Assembly (NCBI RefSeq): GCF_041154455.1
Contig: NZ_AP028664.1
Location: forward strand, 3,721,001-3,785,000
DNA length: 64,000 bases
Source: Variovorax sp. V213
GTDB taxonomy: Bacteria; Pseudomonadota; Gammaproteobacteria; Burkholderiales; Burkholderiaceae_C
Direction of reading: 5' to 3'
Part shown: piece by piece, positions 16,920-25,927 of the stretch
Layout of the letters: each line of letters opens with the position of its first letter
Numbering within the stretch: the first letter of the stretch is position 1
The notes under the pieces: generated by a model
Told to the model about the DNA's origin: nothing
The model's input: only the letters and a program-made list of their open reading frames with translations
The model's database searches: none
Made by a program: the position numbers and the translations under genes

Positions 16920-18728
16920 ATGACCTACACAAAAGAACAAATCACCAAGCGCAAGTTCGACGTCGTGATCGTCGGCGCCGGCGGCTCCGGCATGCGCGCC
17001 TCGCTGCAACTGGCCCGCGCGGGCCTGAACGTGGCGGTGCTCTCCAAGGTGTTCCCGACCCGTTCGCACACGGTGGCTGCCCAGGGCGGCGTGGGCGCAT
17101 CGCTCGGCAACATGAGCGAGGACAACTGGCACTACCACTTCTACGACACGATCAAGGGTTCCGACTGGCTCGGCGACCAGGACGCGATCGAGTTCATGTG
17201 CCGCGAAGCCCCGAAGGTCGTGTACGAGCTCGAACACTTCGGCATGCCCTTCGACCGCAACCCCGACGGCACGATCTACCAGCGTCCGTTCGGCGGCCAC
17301 ACGGCCAACTACGGCGAAAAGCCCGTGCAGCGCGCCTGCGCCGCGGCCGACCGCACCGGCCACGCCATGCTGCACACGCTCTACCAGAAGAACGTGGAAG
17401 CCCGCACCCAGTTCTTCGTCGAGTGGATGGCCCTCGACCTGATCCGCGACGCCGAAGGCGACGTGGTCGGCGTCACGGCGCTCGAAATGGAAACCGGCGA
17501 CCTGCACATCCTGCAGGCCAAGACCGTGCTGCTGGCCACCGGCGGCGCAGGCCGGATCTTCCAGGCCTCGACCAACGCCTTCATCAACACCGGCGACGGC
17601 CTGGGCATGGCCGCGCGTTCGGGCATTCCGCTGCAGGACATGGAGTTCTGGCAGTTCCACCCGACCGGCGTGGCCGGAGCCGGCGTGCTGCTGACCGAAG
17701 GCTGCCGCGGCGAAGGCGCCATCCTGCTCAACAGCAACGGCGAACGCTTCATGGAGCGCTATGCGCCCACGCTGAAGGACCTGGCACCGCGCGACTTCGT
17801 CTCGCGCTCGATGGACCAGGAAATCAAGGAAGGCCGCGGCTGCGGTCCCAACAAGGACTACGTGCTGCTCAAGCTCGACCACCTCGGTGCCGAGACCATC
17901 CACAAGCGCCTGCCCTCGGTGTACGAAATCGGCGTCAACTTCGCCAACGTCGACATCACCAAGGAGCCGATCCCTGTCGTGCCGACCATCCACTACCAGA
18001 TGGGCGGCATCCCCACCAACATCAACGGCCAGGTCGTGGTCCAGCAGGGCGAACAGAACAGCGCCGTGGTGAACGGCCTCTATGCGGTGGGCGAATGCTC
18101 CTGCGTGAGCGTGCACGGCGCCAACCGCCTGGGCACCAATTCGCTGCTCGACCTGCTGGTGTTCGGCCGCGCGGCCGGCAACCACATCGTCGAGTTCAAC
18201 GACAAGCTGAAAGAGCACAAGCCGCTGCCGGCCGATGCCGCCGACCGCACGCTGGAGCGCCTGAACCGGCTCGAGGCAGCCACCGGCGGCGAGTACGCGC
18301 AGGACGTGGCGGGCGAAATCCGCGCCGTCATGCAGCAGCACGCCGCCGTGTTCCGCAAGCAAGCCTCGATGGACGAAGGCGTGGTCAAGATCGCCGCCGT
18401 GCGCGAGCGTGTCAACGCCATCGGCCTGAAGGACAAGTCCAAGGTGTTCAACACCGCGCGCATCGAAGCGCTCGAAGTCGACAACCTGATCGAAGTGGCG
18501 CAAGCCACGATGGTCTCGGCAGCCGCCCGCAAGGAATGCCGCGGCGCGCACACGGTCGAAGACTACGAACGCCCGGCCGACGACCCGGTCGCACCGCTCG
18601 GCCGCGACGACGCCAACTGGATGAAGCACACGCTCTGGTACAGCCAGGACAACCGCCTCTCCTACAAGCCCGTCAACCTCAAGCCGCTGACGGTCGACTC
18701 CGTTCCTCCCAAGGTCCGTACGTTCTAA
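16920..18728 (+). CDS. sdhA: Succinate dehydrogenase flavoprotein subunit
   Basis: A 602-residue flavoprotein that oxidises succinate to fumarate. FAD-binding GAGGSG is at residues 19-24. H50 in SHTVAAQGG is the predicted site of covalent FAD attachment. Later motifs are the RPFGGHT substrate loop, HPTGVAG, SRSMDQEI and HGANRLGTNSLLDLLVFGR. The ATG at 16920 lies 7 bases after sdhD. The downstream sdhE gene supplies the flavinylation factor. Confidence 0.98.
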   Translation: MTYTKEQITKRKFDVVIVGAGGSGMRASLQLARAGLNVAVLSKVFPTRSHTVAAQGGVGASLGNMSEDNWHYHFYDTIKGSDWLGDQDAIEFMCREAPKVVYELEHFGMPFDRNPDGTIYQRPFGGHTANYGEKPVQRACAAADRTGHAMLHTLYQKNVEARTQFFVEWMALDLIRDAEGDVVGVTALEMETGDLHILQAKTVLLATGGAGRIFQASTNAFINTGDGLGMAARSGIPLQDMEFWQFHPTGVAGAGVLLTEGCRGEGAILLNSNGERFMERYAPTLKDLAPRDFVSRSMDQEIKEGRGCGPNKDYVLLKLDHLGAETIHKRLPSVYEIGVNFANVDITKEPIPVVPTIHYQMGGIPTNINGQVVVQQGEQNSAVVNGLYAVGECSCVSVHGANRLGTNSLLDLLVFGRAAGNHIVEFNDKLKEHKPLPADAADRTLERLNRLEAATGGEYAQDVAGEIRAVMQQHAAVFRKQASMDEGVVKIAAVRERVNAIGLKDKSKVFNTARIEALEVDNLIEVAQATMVSAAARKECRGAHTVEDYERPADDPVAPLGRDDANWMKHTLWYSQDNRLSYKPVNLKPLTVDSVPPKVRTF

Positions 18729-18755
18729 ACAAGAACAACATCACAAGGTTTCACG

Positions 18756-19457
18756 ATGAAGCGCACATTCCAGATCTACCGCTACGACCCGGACAAGGAC
18801 GCCAAGCCCTACATGCAGACGGTCGAGATCGAGCTCGACGGCCATGAGCGCATGCTGCTCGACGCCCTGATGAAGCTCAAGGCGCAAGATCCCACGCTGT
18901 CGTTCCGCCGCTCGTGCCGCGAAGGCGTCTGCGGTTCCGACGCGATGAACATCAACGGCAAGAACGGCCTCGCCTGCCTGACCAACATGCTCACGCTCAA
19001 GGGCACGATCGTGTTGAAGCCGCTGCCGGGCCTGCCGGTGATCCGCGACCTGATCGTGGACATGACGCAGTTCTTCAAGCAGTACAACTCGATCAAGCCG
19101 TACCTGCAGAACGACAACGTGCCGCCCGAGAAGGAGCGCCTGCAGTCGCCCGAAGAGCGCGACGAGCTCAACGGCCTGTACGAGTGCATCCTGTGCGCAA
19201 GCTGCTCCACCAGCTGCCCGAGCTTCTGGTGGAACCCCGACAAGTTCGTGGGCCCAGCCGGTCTGCTGCAGGCCTACCGCTTCATCGCCGACAGCCGCGA
19301 CGAAGCCACCGCCGAGCGCCTGGACAACCTCGAAGACCCGTACCGCCTGTTCCGCTGCCACACGATCATGAACTGCGTCGACGTGTGCCCCAAGAACCTG
19401 AATCCGACCAAGGCGATCGGCAAGATCAAGGAATTGATGGTGCGCCGCGCCATCTGA
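18756..19457 (+). CDS. sdhB: Succinate dehydrogenase iron-sulfur subunit
   Basis: A 233-residue electron-transfer subunit. The [2Fe-2S] ligands are C54, C59, D62 and C74, with an Asp as in E. coli SdhB. The [4Fe-4S] and [3Fe-4S] ligands are in CILCASCSTSCPSFWW and CHTIMNCVDVCPKNLNP. It links FAD in SdhA to quinone in SdhCD. Order and spacing are those of a normal sdhCDAB operon. Confidence 0.98.
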   Translation: MKRTFQIYRYDPDKDAKPYMQTVEIELDGHERMLLDALMKLKAQDPTLSFRRSCREGVCGSDAMNINGKNGLACLTNMLTLKGTIVLKPLPGLPVIRDLIVDMTQFFKQYNSIKPYLQNDNVPPEKERLQSPEERDELNGLYECILCASCSTSCPSFWWNPDKFVGPAGLLQAYRFIADSRDEATAERLDNLEDPYRLFRCHTIMNCVDVCPKNLNPTKAIGKIKELMVRRAI

Positions 19458-19475
19458 ACTTTTGCTAGAGAAACC

Positions 19476-19799
19476 ATGCAAACCGCCGCCGAACTCGCAC
19501 AGCCGATCAGCGAACGAGCGCTGAGCAAGCTGAAATGGCGCTGCCGGCGCGGCCTGCTAGAGAACGACCTGTTCATCGCCCGCTTCTTCGAGCGGCACGA
19601 ATCCCACATGACCAACGGTCAGGCGGGAGCGATGGAGACACTGATGGACCTGTCGGACAACGACCTCCTCGATCTTCTGCTGCGAAGAAAGGAGCCCGAG
19701 CCCGCATGGGCCGGGGCCGAGGTGGTCGAACTGCTGCAGTTGATGCGCACCGACGGCGCACAGCGTCCCGCAACCTCCGTTTCCTCTTCGCCCTCCTGA
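19476..19799 (+). CDS. sdhE: FAD assembly factor SdhE
   Basis: A 107-residue helical protein of the SdhE/YgfY family that promotes covalent flavinylation of SdhA. The family signature RGLLENDLFIARFF lies at about residues 25-38, followed by MDLSDNDLLDLLLRRKEP. It sits between sdhB and gltA, the usual betaproteobacterial place. Its enterobacterial partner YgfX is not adjacent; a YgfX-like gene is 33 kb away beside rpoE. Confidence 0.95.
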   Translation: MQTAAELAQPISERALSKLKWRCRRGLLENDLFIARFFERHESHMTNGQAGAMETLMDLSDNDLLDLLLRRKEPEPAWAGAEVVELLQLMRTDGAQRPATSVSSSPS

Positions 19800-19823
19800 A
19801 TACTCCTCTGAAAGAAACCCGAA

Positions 19824-21134
19824 ATGAAAGCTTCCGATATCAAGGCCACGCTGTCGTTCAGCAACGGTGGTGACAGCGTCGAACTGCCGATCTACAAGGG
19901 CACGGTCGGCCCCGACGTGATCGACATCCGCAAGCTGTACGCGCAGACCGGCATGTTCACCTACGACCCGGGTTTCATGTCGACCGCTGCGTGCCAGTCG
20001 GCCATCACGTACATCGACGGCGACAAGGGCGAACTGCTGTATCGCGGCTATCCCATCGAGCAGCTCGCCACCAACTGCGACTTCCTCGAAACCTGCCACC
20101 TGCTGCTGTACGGCGAGCTGCCGGACCAGGCCAAGAAGACCAACTTCACCAAGCTCGTGACCAACCACACGATGGTCAACGAGCAGATGCAGTTCTTCCT
20201 GCGCGGCTTCCGCCGCGACGCGCATCCGATGGCCATCATGACCGGCCTCGTGGGTGCCCTGTCGGCCTTCTATCACGACAGCACGGACATCAACAATCCC
20301 GAGCACCGCGAGATCGCCGCGATCCGCCTGATCGCGAAGATGCCCACGCTCGTGGCCATGGCCTACAAGTACACGATCGGCCAGCCGTACATGTACCCGA
20401 AGAACGACCTGAGCTATGCAGGCAACTTCCTGCACATGATGTTTGCCACGCCGTGCGAGGAGTACAAGGTGAACCCGGTGCTCGAGCGCGCGCTCGACCG
20501 CATCTTCATCCTGCACGCCGACCACGAGCAGAACGCATCGACCTCGACCGTGCGCCTGTGCGGCTCGTCGGGCACCAACCCCTTCGCGGCCATTGCGGCC
20601 GGCGTGGCCTGCCTCTGGGGCCCGGCCCACGGCGGCGCCAACGAAGCGGCGCTCAACATGCTCTACGACATCCAGAAGGAAGGCGGCGTGGAGAAGATCG
20701 GCGAGTTCATCAAGAAGGTCAAGGACAAGAACTCGAACGTCAAGCTCATGGGCTTCGGCCACCGCGTGTACAAGAACTACGACCCGCGCGCCAAGCTGAT
20801 GCAGGAAACCTGCAACGAAGTGCTGACCGAGCTGGGCCTGGAACAGGATCCGCTCTTCAAGCTGGCCAAGGAACTGGAAAAGATCGCCCTGGAAGACGAG
20901 TACTTCGTGTCGCGCAAGCTCTACCCGAACGTCGACTTCTATTCGGGCATCGTGCAGCGCGCCATCGGCATCCCGGTGCCGCTGTTCACCGCGATCTTCG
21001 CGCTGGCCCGCACGGTCGGCTGGATTGCCCAGCTGAACGAGATGATCGGCGACCCCGAGTACAAGATCGGCCGCCCGCGCCAGCTGTTCGAAGGCTCGCC
21101 CAAGCGCGACGTGAAGCCCATCGGCCAACGCTGA
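19824..21134 (+). CDS. gltA: Citrate synthase
   Basis: A 436-residue type II (NADH-sensitive family) citrate synthase that condenses oxaloacetate and acetyl-CoA. Catalytic motifs visible are HADHEQNAST, GFGHRVYKNYDPRA and DFYSGI, corresponding to the two histidines and the aspartate. The extra N-terminal beta domain typical of gram-negative hexameric enzymes is present. It ends the sdh operon and is followed by a strong rho-independent terminator. Confidence 0.98.
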   Translation: MKASDIKATLSFSNGGDSVELPIYKGTVGPDVIDIRKLYAQTGMFTYDPGFMSTAACQSAITYIDGDKGELLYRGYPIEQLATNCDFLETCHLLLYGELPDQAKKTNFTKLVTNHTMVNEQMQFFLRGFRRDAHPMAIMTGLVGALSAFYHDSTDINNPEHREIAAIRLIAKMPTLVAMAYKYTIGQPYMYPKNDLSYAGNFLHMMFATPCEEYKVNPVLERALDRIFILHADHEQNASTSTVRLCGSSGTNPFAAIAAGVACLWGPAHGGANEAALNMLYDIQKEGGVEKIGEFIKKVKDKNSNVKLMGFGHRVYKNYDPRAKLMQETCNEVLTELGLEQDPLFKLAKELEKIALEDEYFVSRKLYPNVDFYSGIVQRAIGIPVPLFTAIFALARTVGWIAQLNEMIGDPEYKIGRPRQLFEGSPKRDVKPIGQR

Positions 21135-21157
21135 AGGCGCCCCGCCGCTCAACCTGG

Positions 21158-21182
21158 AAAGCTGCCCTCGGGCAGCTTTTTT
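21158..21182 (+). terminator. Rho-independent terminator after gltA
   Basis: AAAGCTGCC, a CTC loop, then GGGCAGCTTTTTT: a 9-10-bp stem running directly into a T tract 24 bases past the gltA stop. It is a textbook end for the sdh-gltA transcript. Confidence 0.95.
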
Positions 21183-21280
21183 GCGTCTTGGCTGACAGGG
21201 CCCGCGGCGCGGCATCGGTACGTTGTGCATTGGAGGCCCGGCTTCGGGTCGCCTTTTTCAACGCCTTCAGGAGACCCGTC

Positions 21281-21421
21281 ATGAAGCAAATTGCCGCGCT
21301 GATCGCCGTCGCTTTCGCACTCGCCGTCCCGCTGGGTGGCTGCAACACCTTCAGGGGTGCCGGCCAGGACATCCAGAAGGGTGGCGAAAAGGTCGAGGAC
21401 GCCGCCAAGAAGCGCCAGTAG
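21281..21421 (+). CDS. Entericidin A/B-like lipoprotein
   Basis: A 46-residue peptide. The hydrophobic signal ends in the lipobox LGGC (residues 18-21), and the short mature part NTFRGAGQDIQKGGEKVEDAAKK has the usual entericidin pattern. AGGAG lies 8 bases upstream of the ATG. Entericidins are tiny envelope lipoproteins induced in stationary phase, described as a toxin-antidote pair in E. coli. Only one is present here, so a lone stress lipoprotein role is more likely. It lies between two hairpins and is probably its own transcript. Confidence 0.9.
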   Translation: MKQIAALIAVAFALAVPLGGCNTFRGAGQDIQKGGEKVEDAAKKRQ

Positions 21422-21448
21422 GCACCGGGCCTTCGGCGCACACCAACG

Positions 21449-21488
21449 CACGCCCCGCCCCTCGCTGCCAAGCGAGGCGCGGGGCGTG
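21449..21488. terminator. Strong hairpin after the entericidin gene
   Basis: CACGCCCCGC-CCCTCGCT pairs with AGCGAGGCGCGGGGCGTG over 18 positions with one mismatch and a 4-base loop. The run after it is only TTGTTG, so it is either a weak terminator or a transcript-stabilising 3' stem. Confidence 0.7.
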
Positions 21489-21614
21489 TTGTCGTGCGGG
21501 GCGGCCGGGACTCGTCGCCCCAGGGCAACGAACCCATCGCACATGACGATGGCAGATGCATCAAAACCCAGGGAAAATGCAGAACTCATCGCCAGACGCG
21601 ATGTCCAAAGCCCC

Positions 21615-22568
21615 ATGAGCACTTCCGAACGCAATTTCGCCCGGCGCATCGACCTCACGTCGCTGCAGCTGTTCGTGGCCGTTTGCGAGCTCGGCAGTAT
21701 CGGTCGGGCGGCGGAACGCGAATTCATCGCGGCCTCGGCCGTCAGCAAGCGGCTGTCGGACCTGGAAGCGACCCTGGGCACCACCCTCCTCTACCGCCAT
21801 GCACGCGGAGTCGATCTGTCGCCCGCAGGCGAAAGCCTGCTGCACCATGCGCGCTCGGTGCTCTACAGCCTCGAGAAGATGCAGGGCGAACTCAGCGAAT
21901 ACGCCGAGGGCGTGCGCGGCCATGTGCGGGTGCATGCCAACATCTCGGCCATCGTGCAGTTTCTCCCCGAGGATCTCGGTGCCTTCACGCGCGAGCACGA
22001 CGCGATCAAGATCGACCTGGAAGAGCACCTCAGCAACGAGGTGGTGCGCGCGGTGCAGGAAGGCGCCGCCGACCTCGGCATCTGCCACGTTCCGGGCGGC
22101 ACCAACGAGTTGCAGACGCTGCCCTACCGCCACGACCGGCTGACGCTGATCGTGCCCGCCGGGCACCCGCTGACCGCAAAGGGGCCGCTCGATTTCGCCG
22201 CCTCGCTGGATTTCGACCATGTCGGGCTGCACACCAACAGCTCGATCTACGTGGCCATGCACCAGGCCGCCCTGGAAGCGGGCCGCAGCGTCAAGCTGCG
22301 CATCCACGTGACCGGGCTCGACGCCATGTGCCGCATGATCGACAACGGGCTGGGCATCGGCGTGATGCCGCAGCGCGCCTTTGAACTGCTGCAGGCGGGC
22401 ATCGGCAGCCGCCTTCGCAGCGTGGCGCTGAACGACGCCTGGGCCGCACGCGAGATCCGCCTGGTGGCGCGCGACTTCTCGACCCTGCCGGTGGCCGCGC
22501 GCACGCTGGTCAACCATCTGCACACGGCAACGGCCGCTCGCGATGCCGCCGAGCCGCTCGCCGCATAG
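21615..22568 (+). CDS. LysR-family transcriptional regulator
   Basis: About 317 residues. The N-terminal winged helix-turn-helix is LQLFVAVCELGSIGRAAEREFIAASAVSKRLSDLE (roughly residues 16-50). A periplasmic-binding-like effector domain follows. In-frame ATGs at 21543 and 21549 would lengthen it; 21615 gives the usual LysR length. It lies 49 bases upstream of leuC on the same strand. It may control leuCDB, but LysR regulators usually act on a divergent gene and none is present, so the target is uncertain. Confidence 0.85.
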   Translation: MSTSERNFARRIDLTSLQLFVAVCELGSIGRAAEREFIAASAVSKRLSDLEATLGTTLLYRHARGVDLSPAGESLLHHARSVLYSLEKMQGELSEYAEGVRGHVRVHANISAIVQFLPEDLGAFTREHDAIKIDLEEHLSNEVVRAVQEGAADLGICHVPGGTNELQTLPYRHDRLTLIVPAGHPLTAKGPLDFAASLDFDHVGLHTNSSIYVAMHQAALEAGRSVKLRIHVTGLDAMCRMIDNGLGIGVMPQRAFELLQAGIGSRLRSVALNDAWAAREIRLVARDFSTLPVAARTLVNHLHTATAARDAAEPLAA

Positions 22569-22617
22569 CGCCCGGAAAACAAGACAATTCACCTCCCCAC
22601 GAAAGCAAGAGACCGAC

Positions 22618-24039
22618 ATGGCACGCACGCTCTACGACAAGATCTGGGACGAACACGTCGTCCACACCGAGGAAGACGGCACCGCGATCCTCTACATCGA
22701 CCGCCACCTGGTGCACGAAGTCACCAGCCCGCAGGCCTTCGAAGGCCTGCGCGTGGCCGGCCGCAAGCTGTGGCGCATCAGCTCGGTGGTGGCCACGGCC
22801 GACCACAACACGCCCACCACCGGCTGGGAACGCGGCTATGAAGGCATTGCCGACCCCACCAGCAAGGAGCAGGTCACCACGCTGGACAAGAACATCGCGG
22901 AATTCGGCGCCGCCGCATTCTTTCCGTTCCTGAGCAAGCGCCAGGGCATCGTGCACGTGATCGGGCCCGAGTCGGGCGCCACGCTGCCCGGCATGACGGT
23001 GGTCTGCGGCGACTCGCACACCTCCACGCACGGCGCTTTCGGCGCGCTGGCGCACGGCATCGGCACCAGCGAGGTCGAGCACGTGATGGCCACGCAAACG
23101 CTGCTCGGCAAGAAGGCGAAGAACATGCTCGTGAAGGTCGAGGGCAAGCTGCCGCTGGGCTGCACGGCCAAGGACATCGTGCTGGCGATCATCGGCAAGA
23201 TCGGCACCGCCGGCGGCACGGGCTACACCATCGAATTCGCGGGCTCGGCCATTCGCGATCTCAGCATGGAAGGCCGCATGACGGTCTGCAACATGGCCAT
23301 CGAGGCCGGCGCACGCGCCGGCCTCGTGGCAGTGGACGAAAAAACCATCAGCTACGTCAAGGGCCGCCCGCTCGCGCCCACTGGTGTGGAATGGGACCAG
23401 GCCGTGAGCTACTGGCGCACGCTTCAGTCGGACCCCGGCGCAAAGTTCGACGCCGTGGTCGAACTCGACGCGACGCAGATCCAGCCGCAGGTGACCTGGG
23501 GCACCTCGCCTGAAATGGTGGTCGACATCAACGGCCGCGTGCCCGATCCCGAGAAGGAAAAGGACGCCAACAAGCGCGGCGCCATCGAGCGCGCGCTGGT
23601 CTACATGGGCCTCGAACCCAACAAGGCGATGAACGACATCTTCGTCGACAAGGTGTTCATCGGTTCGTGCACCAACAGCCGCATCGAGGACATGCGCGAA
23701 GCCGCCGCCGTGGTGAAGAAGCTCGGCCAGAAGGTGGCAAAGAACGTGAAGCTCGCACTGGTGGTGCCGGGCTCGGGCGTGGTGAAGGAACAGGCCGAGC
23801 GCGAAGGCCTCGACGTGATCTTCAAGGCCGCGGGCTTCGAATGGCGCGAGCCCGGCTGCTCGATGTGCCTGGCGATGAATGCCGACCGCCTGGAACCCGG
23901 CGAGCGCTGCGCATCGACCAGCAACCGCAACTTCGAAGGCCGCCAAGGCGCCGGTGGCCGCACCCACCTCGTGAGCCCGGCCATGGCCGCGGCCGCCGCC
24001 GTGCACGGCCACTTCGTCGACGTGCGCACCTTCGCCTGA
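22618..24039 (+). CDS. leuC: 3-isopropylmalate dehydratase large subunit
   Basis: A 473-residue [4Fe-4S] aconitase-family subunit catalysing 2-isopropylmalate to 3-isopropylmalate in leucine synthesis. Cluster ligands lie in GSCTNSRIEDM and PGCSMCLAMN. The conserved start is TLYDKIWDEHVV. It forms the enzyme with LeuD, whose gene is 13 bases downstream. Confidence 0.97.
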   Translation: MARTLYDKIWDEHVVHTEEDGTAILYIDRHLVHEVTSPQAFEGLRVAGRKLWRISSVVATADHNTPTTGWERGYEGIADPTSKEQVTTLDKNIAEFGAAAFFPFLSKRQGIVHVIGPESGATLPGMTVVCGDSHTSTHGAFGALAHGIGTSEVEHVMATQTLLGKKAKNMLVKVEGKLPLGCTAKDIVLAIIGKIGTAGGTGYTIEFAGSAIRDLSMEGRMTVCNMAIEAGARAGLVAVDEKTISYVKGRPLAPTGVEWDQAVSYWRTLQSDPGAKFDAVVELDATQIQPQVTWGTSPEMVVDINGRVPDPEKEKDANKRGAIERALVYMGLEPNKAMNDIFVDKVFIGSCTNSRIEDMREAAAVVKKLGQKVAKNVKLALVVPGSGVVKEQAEREGLDVIFKAAGFEWREPGCSMCLAMNADRLEPGERCASTSNRNFEGRQGAGGRTHLVSPAMAAAAAVHGHFVDVRTFA

Positions 24040-24052
24040 TCTGGAGACACAC

Positions 24053-24703
24053 ATGCAGAAATTCACCGTGCACAAGGGCCTCGTGGCTCCGATGGACCGC
24101 GAGAACGTCGATACGGACGCGATCATTCCGAAGCAGTTCCTGAAGTCGATCCGCAAGACGGGCTTCGGCCAGAACCTGTTCGACGAGTGGCGCTACCTGG
24201 ACGCCGGCTTTCCGGGCCAGGACCCTGCCAGCCGCAAGCCGAACCCCGACTTCGTGCTGAACCAGCCGCGCTACGCGGGCGCCTCGATCCTCCTGGCGCG
24301 CAAGAACTTCGGCTGCGGTTCGTCGCGCGAACATGCGCCGTGGGCGCTCGACCAGTACGGCTTTCGCGCGATCATCGCGCCGAGCTACGCCGACATCTTC
24401 TTCAACAACAGCTTCAAGAACGGCCTCCTGCCCATCGTGCTGAGCGAGGCGCAAGTGGCGCAGCTGTTCGACGAAACCCTTGCCTTCCCCGGCTACGCGC
24501 TGACCATCGACCTGGAACGCCAGGTGGTGGTGAAGCCCGACGGCAGCGAGTTCGCGTTCGACGTGCAGGCCTTCCGCAAGTATTGCCTCATCAACGGGCT
24601 GGACGACATCGGCCTGACGCTGCGCCACCAGGACAAGATCAAGGCTTTCGAGGCCGAGCGCCTGGCACAGAAGCCCTGGCTCGCGCACACGATGATCGCC
24701 TGA
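24053..24703 (+). CDS. leuD: 3-isopropylmalate dehydratase small subunit
   Basis: A 216-residue swivelling-domain subunit. It shows DTDAIIPKQFLK near the N terminus, the conserved FGCGSSREHAPWAL substrate loop (about residues 83-96), and SYADIFFNNSFKNGLLP. Length and motifs are normal. It is translated just after leuC. Confidence 0.97.
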   Translation: MQKFTVHKGLVAPMDRENVDTDAIIPKQFLKSIRKTGFGQNLFDEWRYLDAGFPGQDPASRKPNPDFVLNQPRYAGASILLARKNFGCGSSREHAPWALDQYGFRAIIAPSYADIFFNNSFKNGLLPIVLSEAQVAQLFDETLAFPGYALTIDLERQVVVKPDGSEFAFDVQAFRKYCLINGLDDIGLTLRHQDKIKAFEAERLAQKPWLAHTMIA

Positions 24704-24746
24704 TCGCCCTCCGCCGCATTTCCGTTTTCAAACTTCAGACCAAATC

Positions 24747-25835
24747 ATGAAAATCGCAGTTCTCCCGGGTGACGGCATCGGCACCGAAATCGTGGCCGAG
24801 GCCATCAGGGTGCTCGACGCGCTCGACCTCTCGTTCGAAATGGAATCTGCGCTGGTCGGCGGCGCGGCCTACGAGGCGCACGGCCATCCGCTGCCCGAAT
24901 CGACGCTCAAGCTCGCGAAGGAAGCCGATGCGGTGCTGTTCGGCGCCGTCGGCGACTGGAAATACGACAAGCTCGACCGCCCGCTGCGCCCGGAGCAGGC
25001 GATCCTCGGGCTGCGCAAGAACCTCGGCCTGTTCGCGAACTTCCGTCCCGCCATCTGCTACGAGCAGCTGGTGGGTGCATCGAGCCTCAAGCCCGAGCTG
25101 ATTTCGGGCCTGGACATCCTCATCATCCGCGAGCTGACCGGCGACATCTACTTCGGCCAGCCGCGCGGACGCCGCACGGCCGTCGACGGCCACTTTCCGG
25201 GCGCCGAGGAGGCTTTCGACACCATGCGCTATTCGCGCCCGGAGATCGAGCGCATCGCCCGCGTGGCCTTCGAGGCGGCCCGCAAGCGCAACAAGCGCGT
25301 GACCAGCGTCGACAAGGCCAACGTGCTGGAGACCTTCCAGTTCTGGAAGGACGTGGTCACCGAGGTGCACAAGGACTATCCGGACATCGAACTCGACCAC
25401 ATGTACGTCGACAACGCGGCCATGCAGCTCGTGAAGGCGCCCAAGAAGTTCGACGTGATCGTCACCGGCAACATGTTCGGCGACATTCTTTCGGACGAGG
25501 CCGCCATGCTTACCGGTTCGATCGGCATGCTGCCCTCGGCGTCGCTCAATTCGAGCAACCAGGGCCTGTACGAGCCCAGCCATGGCAGTGCCCCCGACAT
25601 TGCCGGAAAAGGGGTTGCCAATCCTTTGGCTACAATACTGTCCGCTGCCATGATGCTCCGCTTTTCACTCAACCAAGCCGAAGCTGCCGACCGTATCGAG
25701 TCGGCGGTCAGGCACGTGCTCGCCTCCGGGCTGCGCACGGGTGACATCTGGTCAGAAGGTACGAAGCGCGTCGGCACCCGTGAGATGGGCGACGCGGTCG
25801 TTGCAGCAATCACCAAAAGGACGATTACCGGCTAA
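24747..25835 (+). CDS. leuB: 3-isopropylmalate dehydrogenase
   Basis: A 362-residue NAD-dependent dehydrogenase that oxidises and decarboxylates 3-isopropylmalate to the leucine precursor 2-oxoisocaproate. Visible features are PGDGIGTEIV at the N terminus, RELTGDIYFG, the metal/substrate segment DNAAMQLVKAPKKFDVIVTGNMFGDILSDEA (split in motif reports as usual), and EPSHGSAPDIAGKG near the C terminus. It completes leuCDB. Confidence 0.97.
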   Translation: MKIAVLPGDGIGTEIVAEAIRVLDALDLSFEMESALVGGAAYEAHGHPLPESTLKLAKEADAVLFGAVGDWKYDKLDRPLRPEQAILGLRKNLGLFANFRPAICYEQLVGASSLKPELISGLDILIIRELTGDIYFGQPRGRRTAVDGHFPGAEEAFDTMRYSRPEIERIARVAFEAARKRNKRVTSVDKANVLETFQFWKDVVTEVHKDYPDIELDHMYVDNAAMQLVKAPKKFDVIVTGNMFGDILSDEAAMLTGSIGMLPSASLNSSNQGLYEPSHGSAPDIAGKGVANPLATILSAAMMLRFSLNQAEAADRIESAVRHVLASGLRTGDIWSEGTKRVGTREMGDAVVAAITKRTITG

Positions 25836-25860
25836 CCGCAGCCCGCTTCGTCACGCCCCT

Positions 25861-25881
25861 CCCCGGCTCGACGAGTCGGGG
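25861..25881 (+). terminator. Weak hairpin between leuB and asd
   Basis: CCCCGGCTC, a GAC loop, then GAGTCGGGG (one G-T pair). A T-rich run (TTTTTTCTTTCTTTT) begins only about 15 bases later, so it is not a standard terminator. It may be a weak or partial terminator or a processing stem that allows read-through into asd. Confidence 0.35.
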
Positions 25882-25927
25882 GCAAGAAAAGACAACTTTT
25901 TTCTTTCTTTTAATAGGGCAAACTGAA

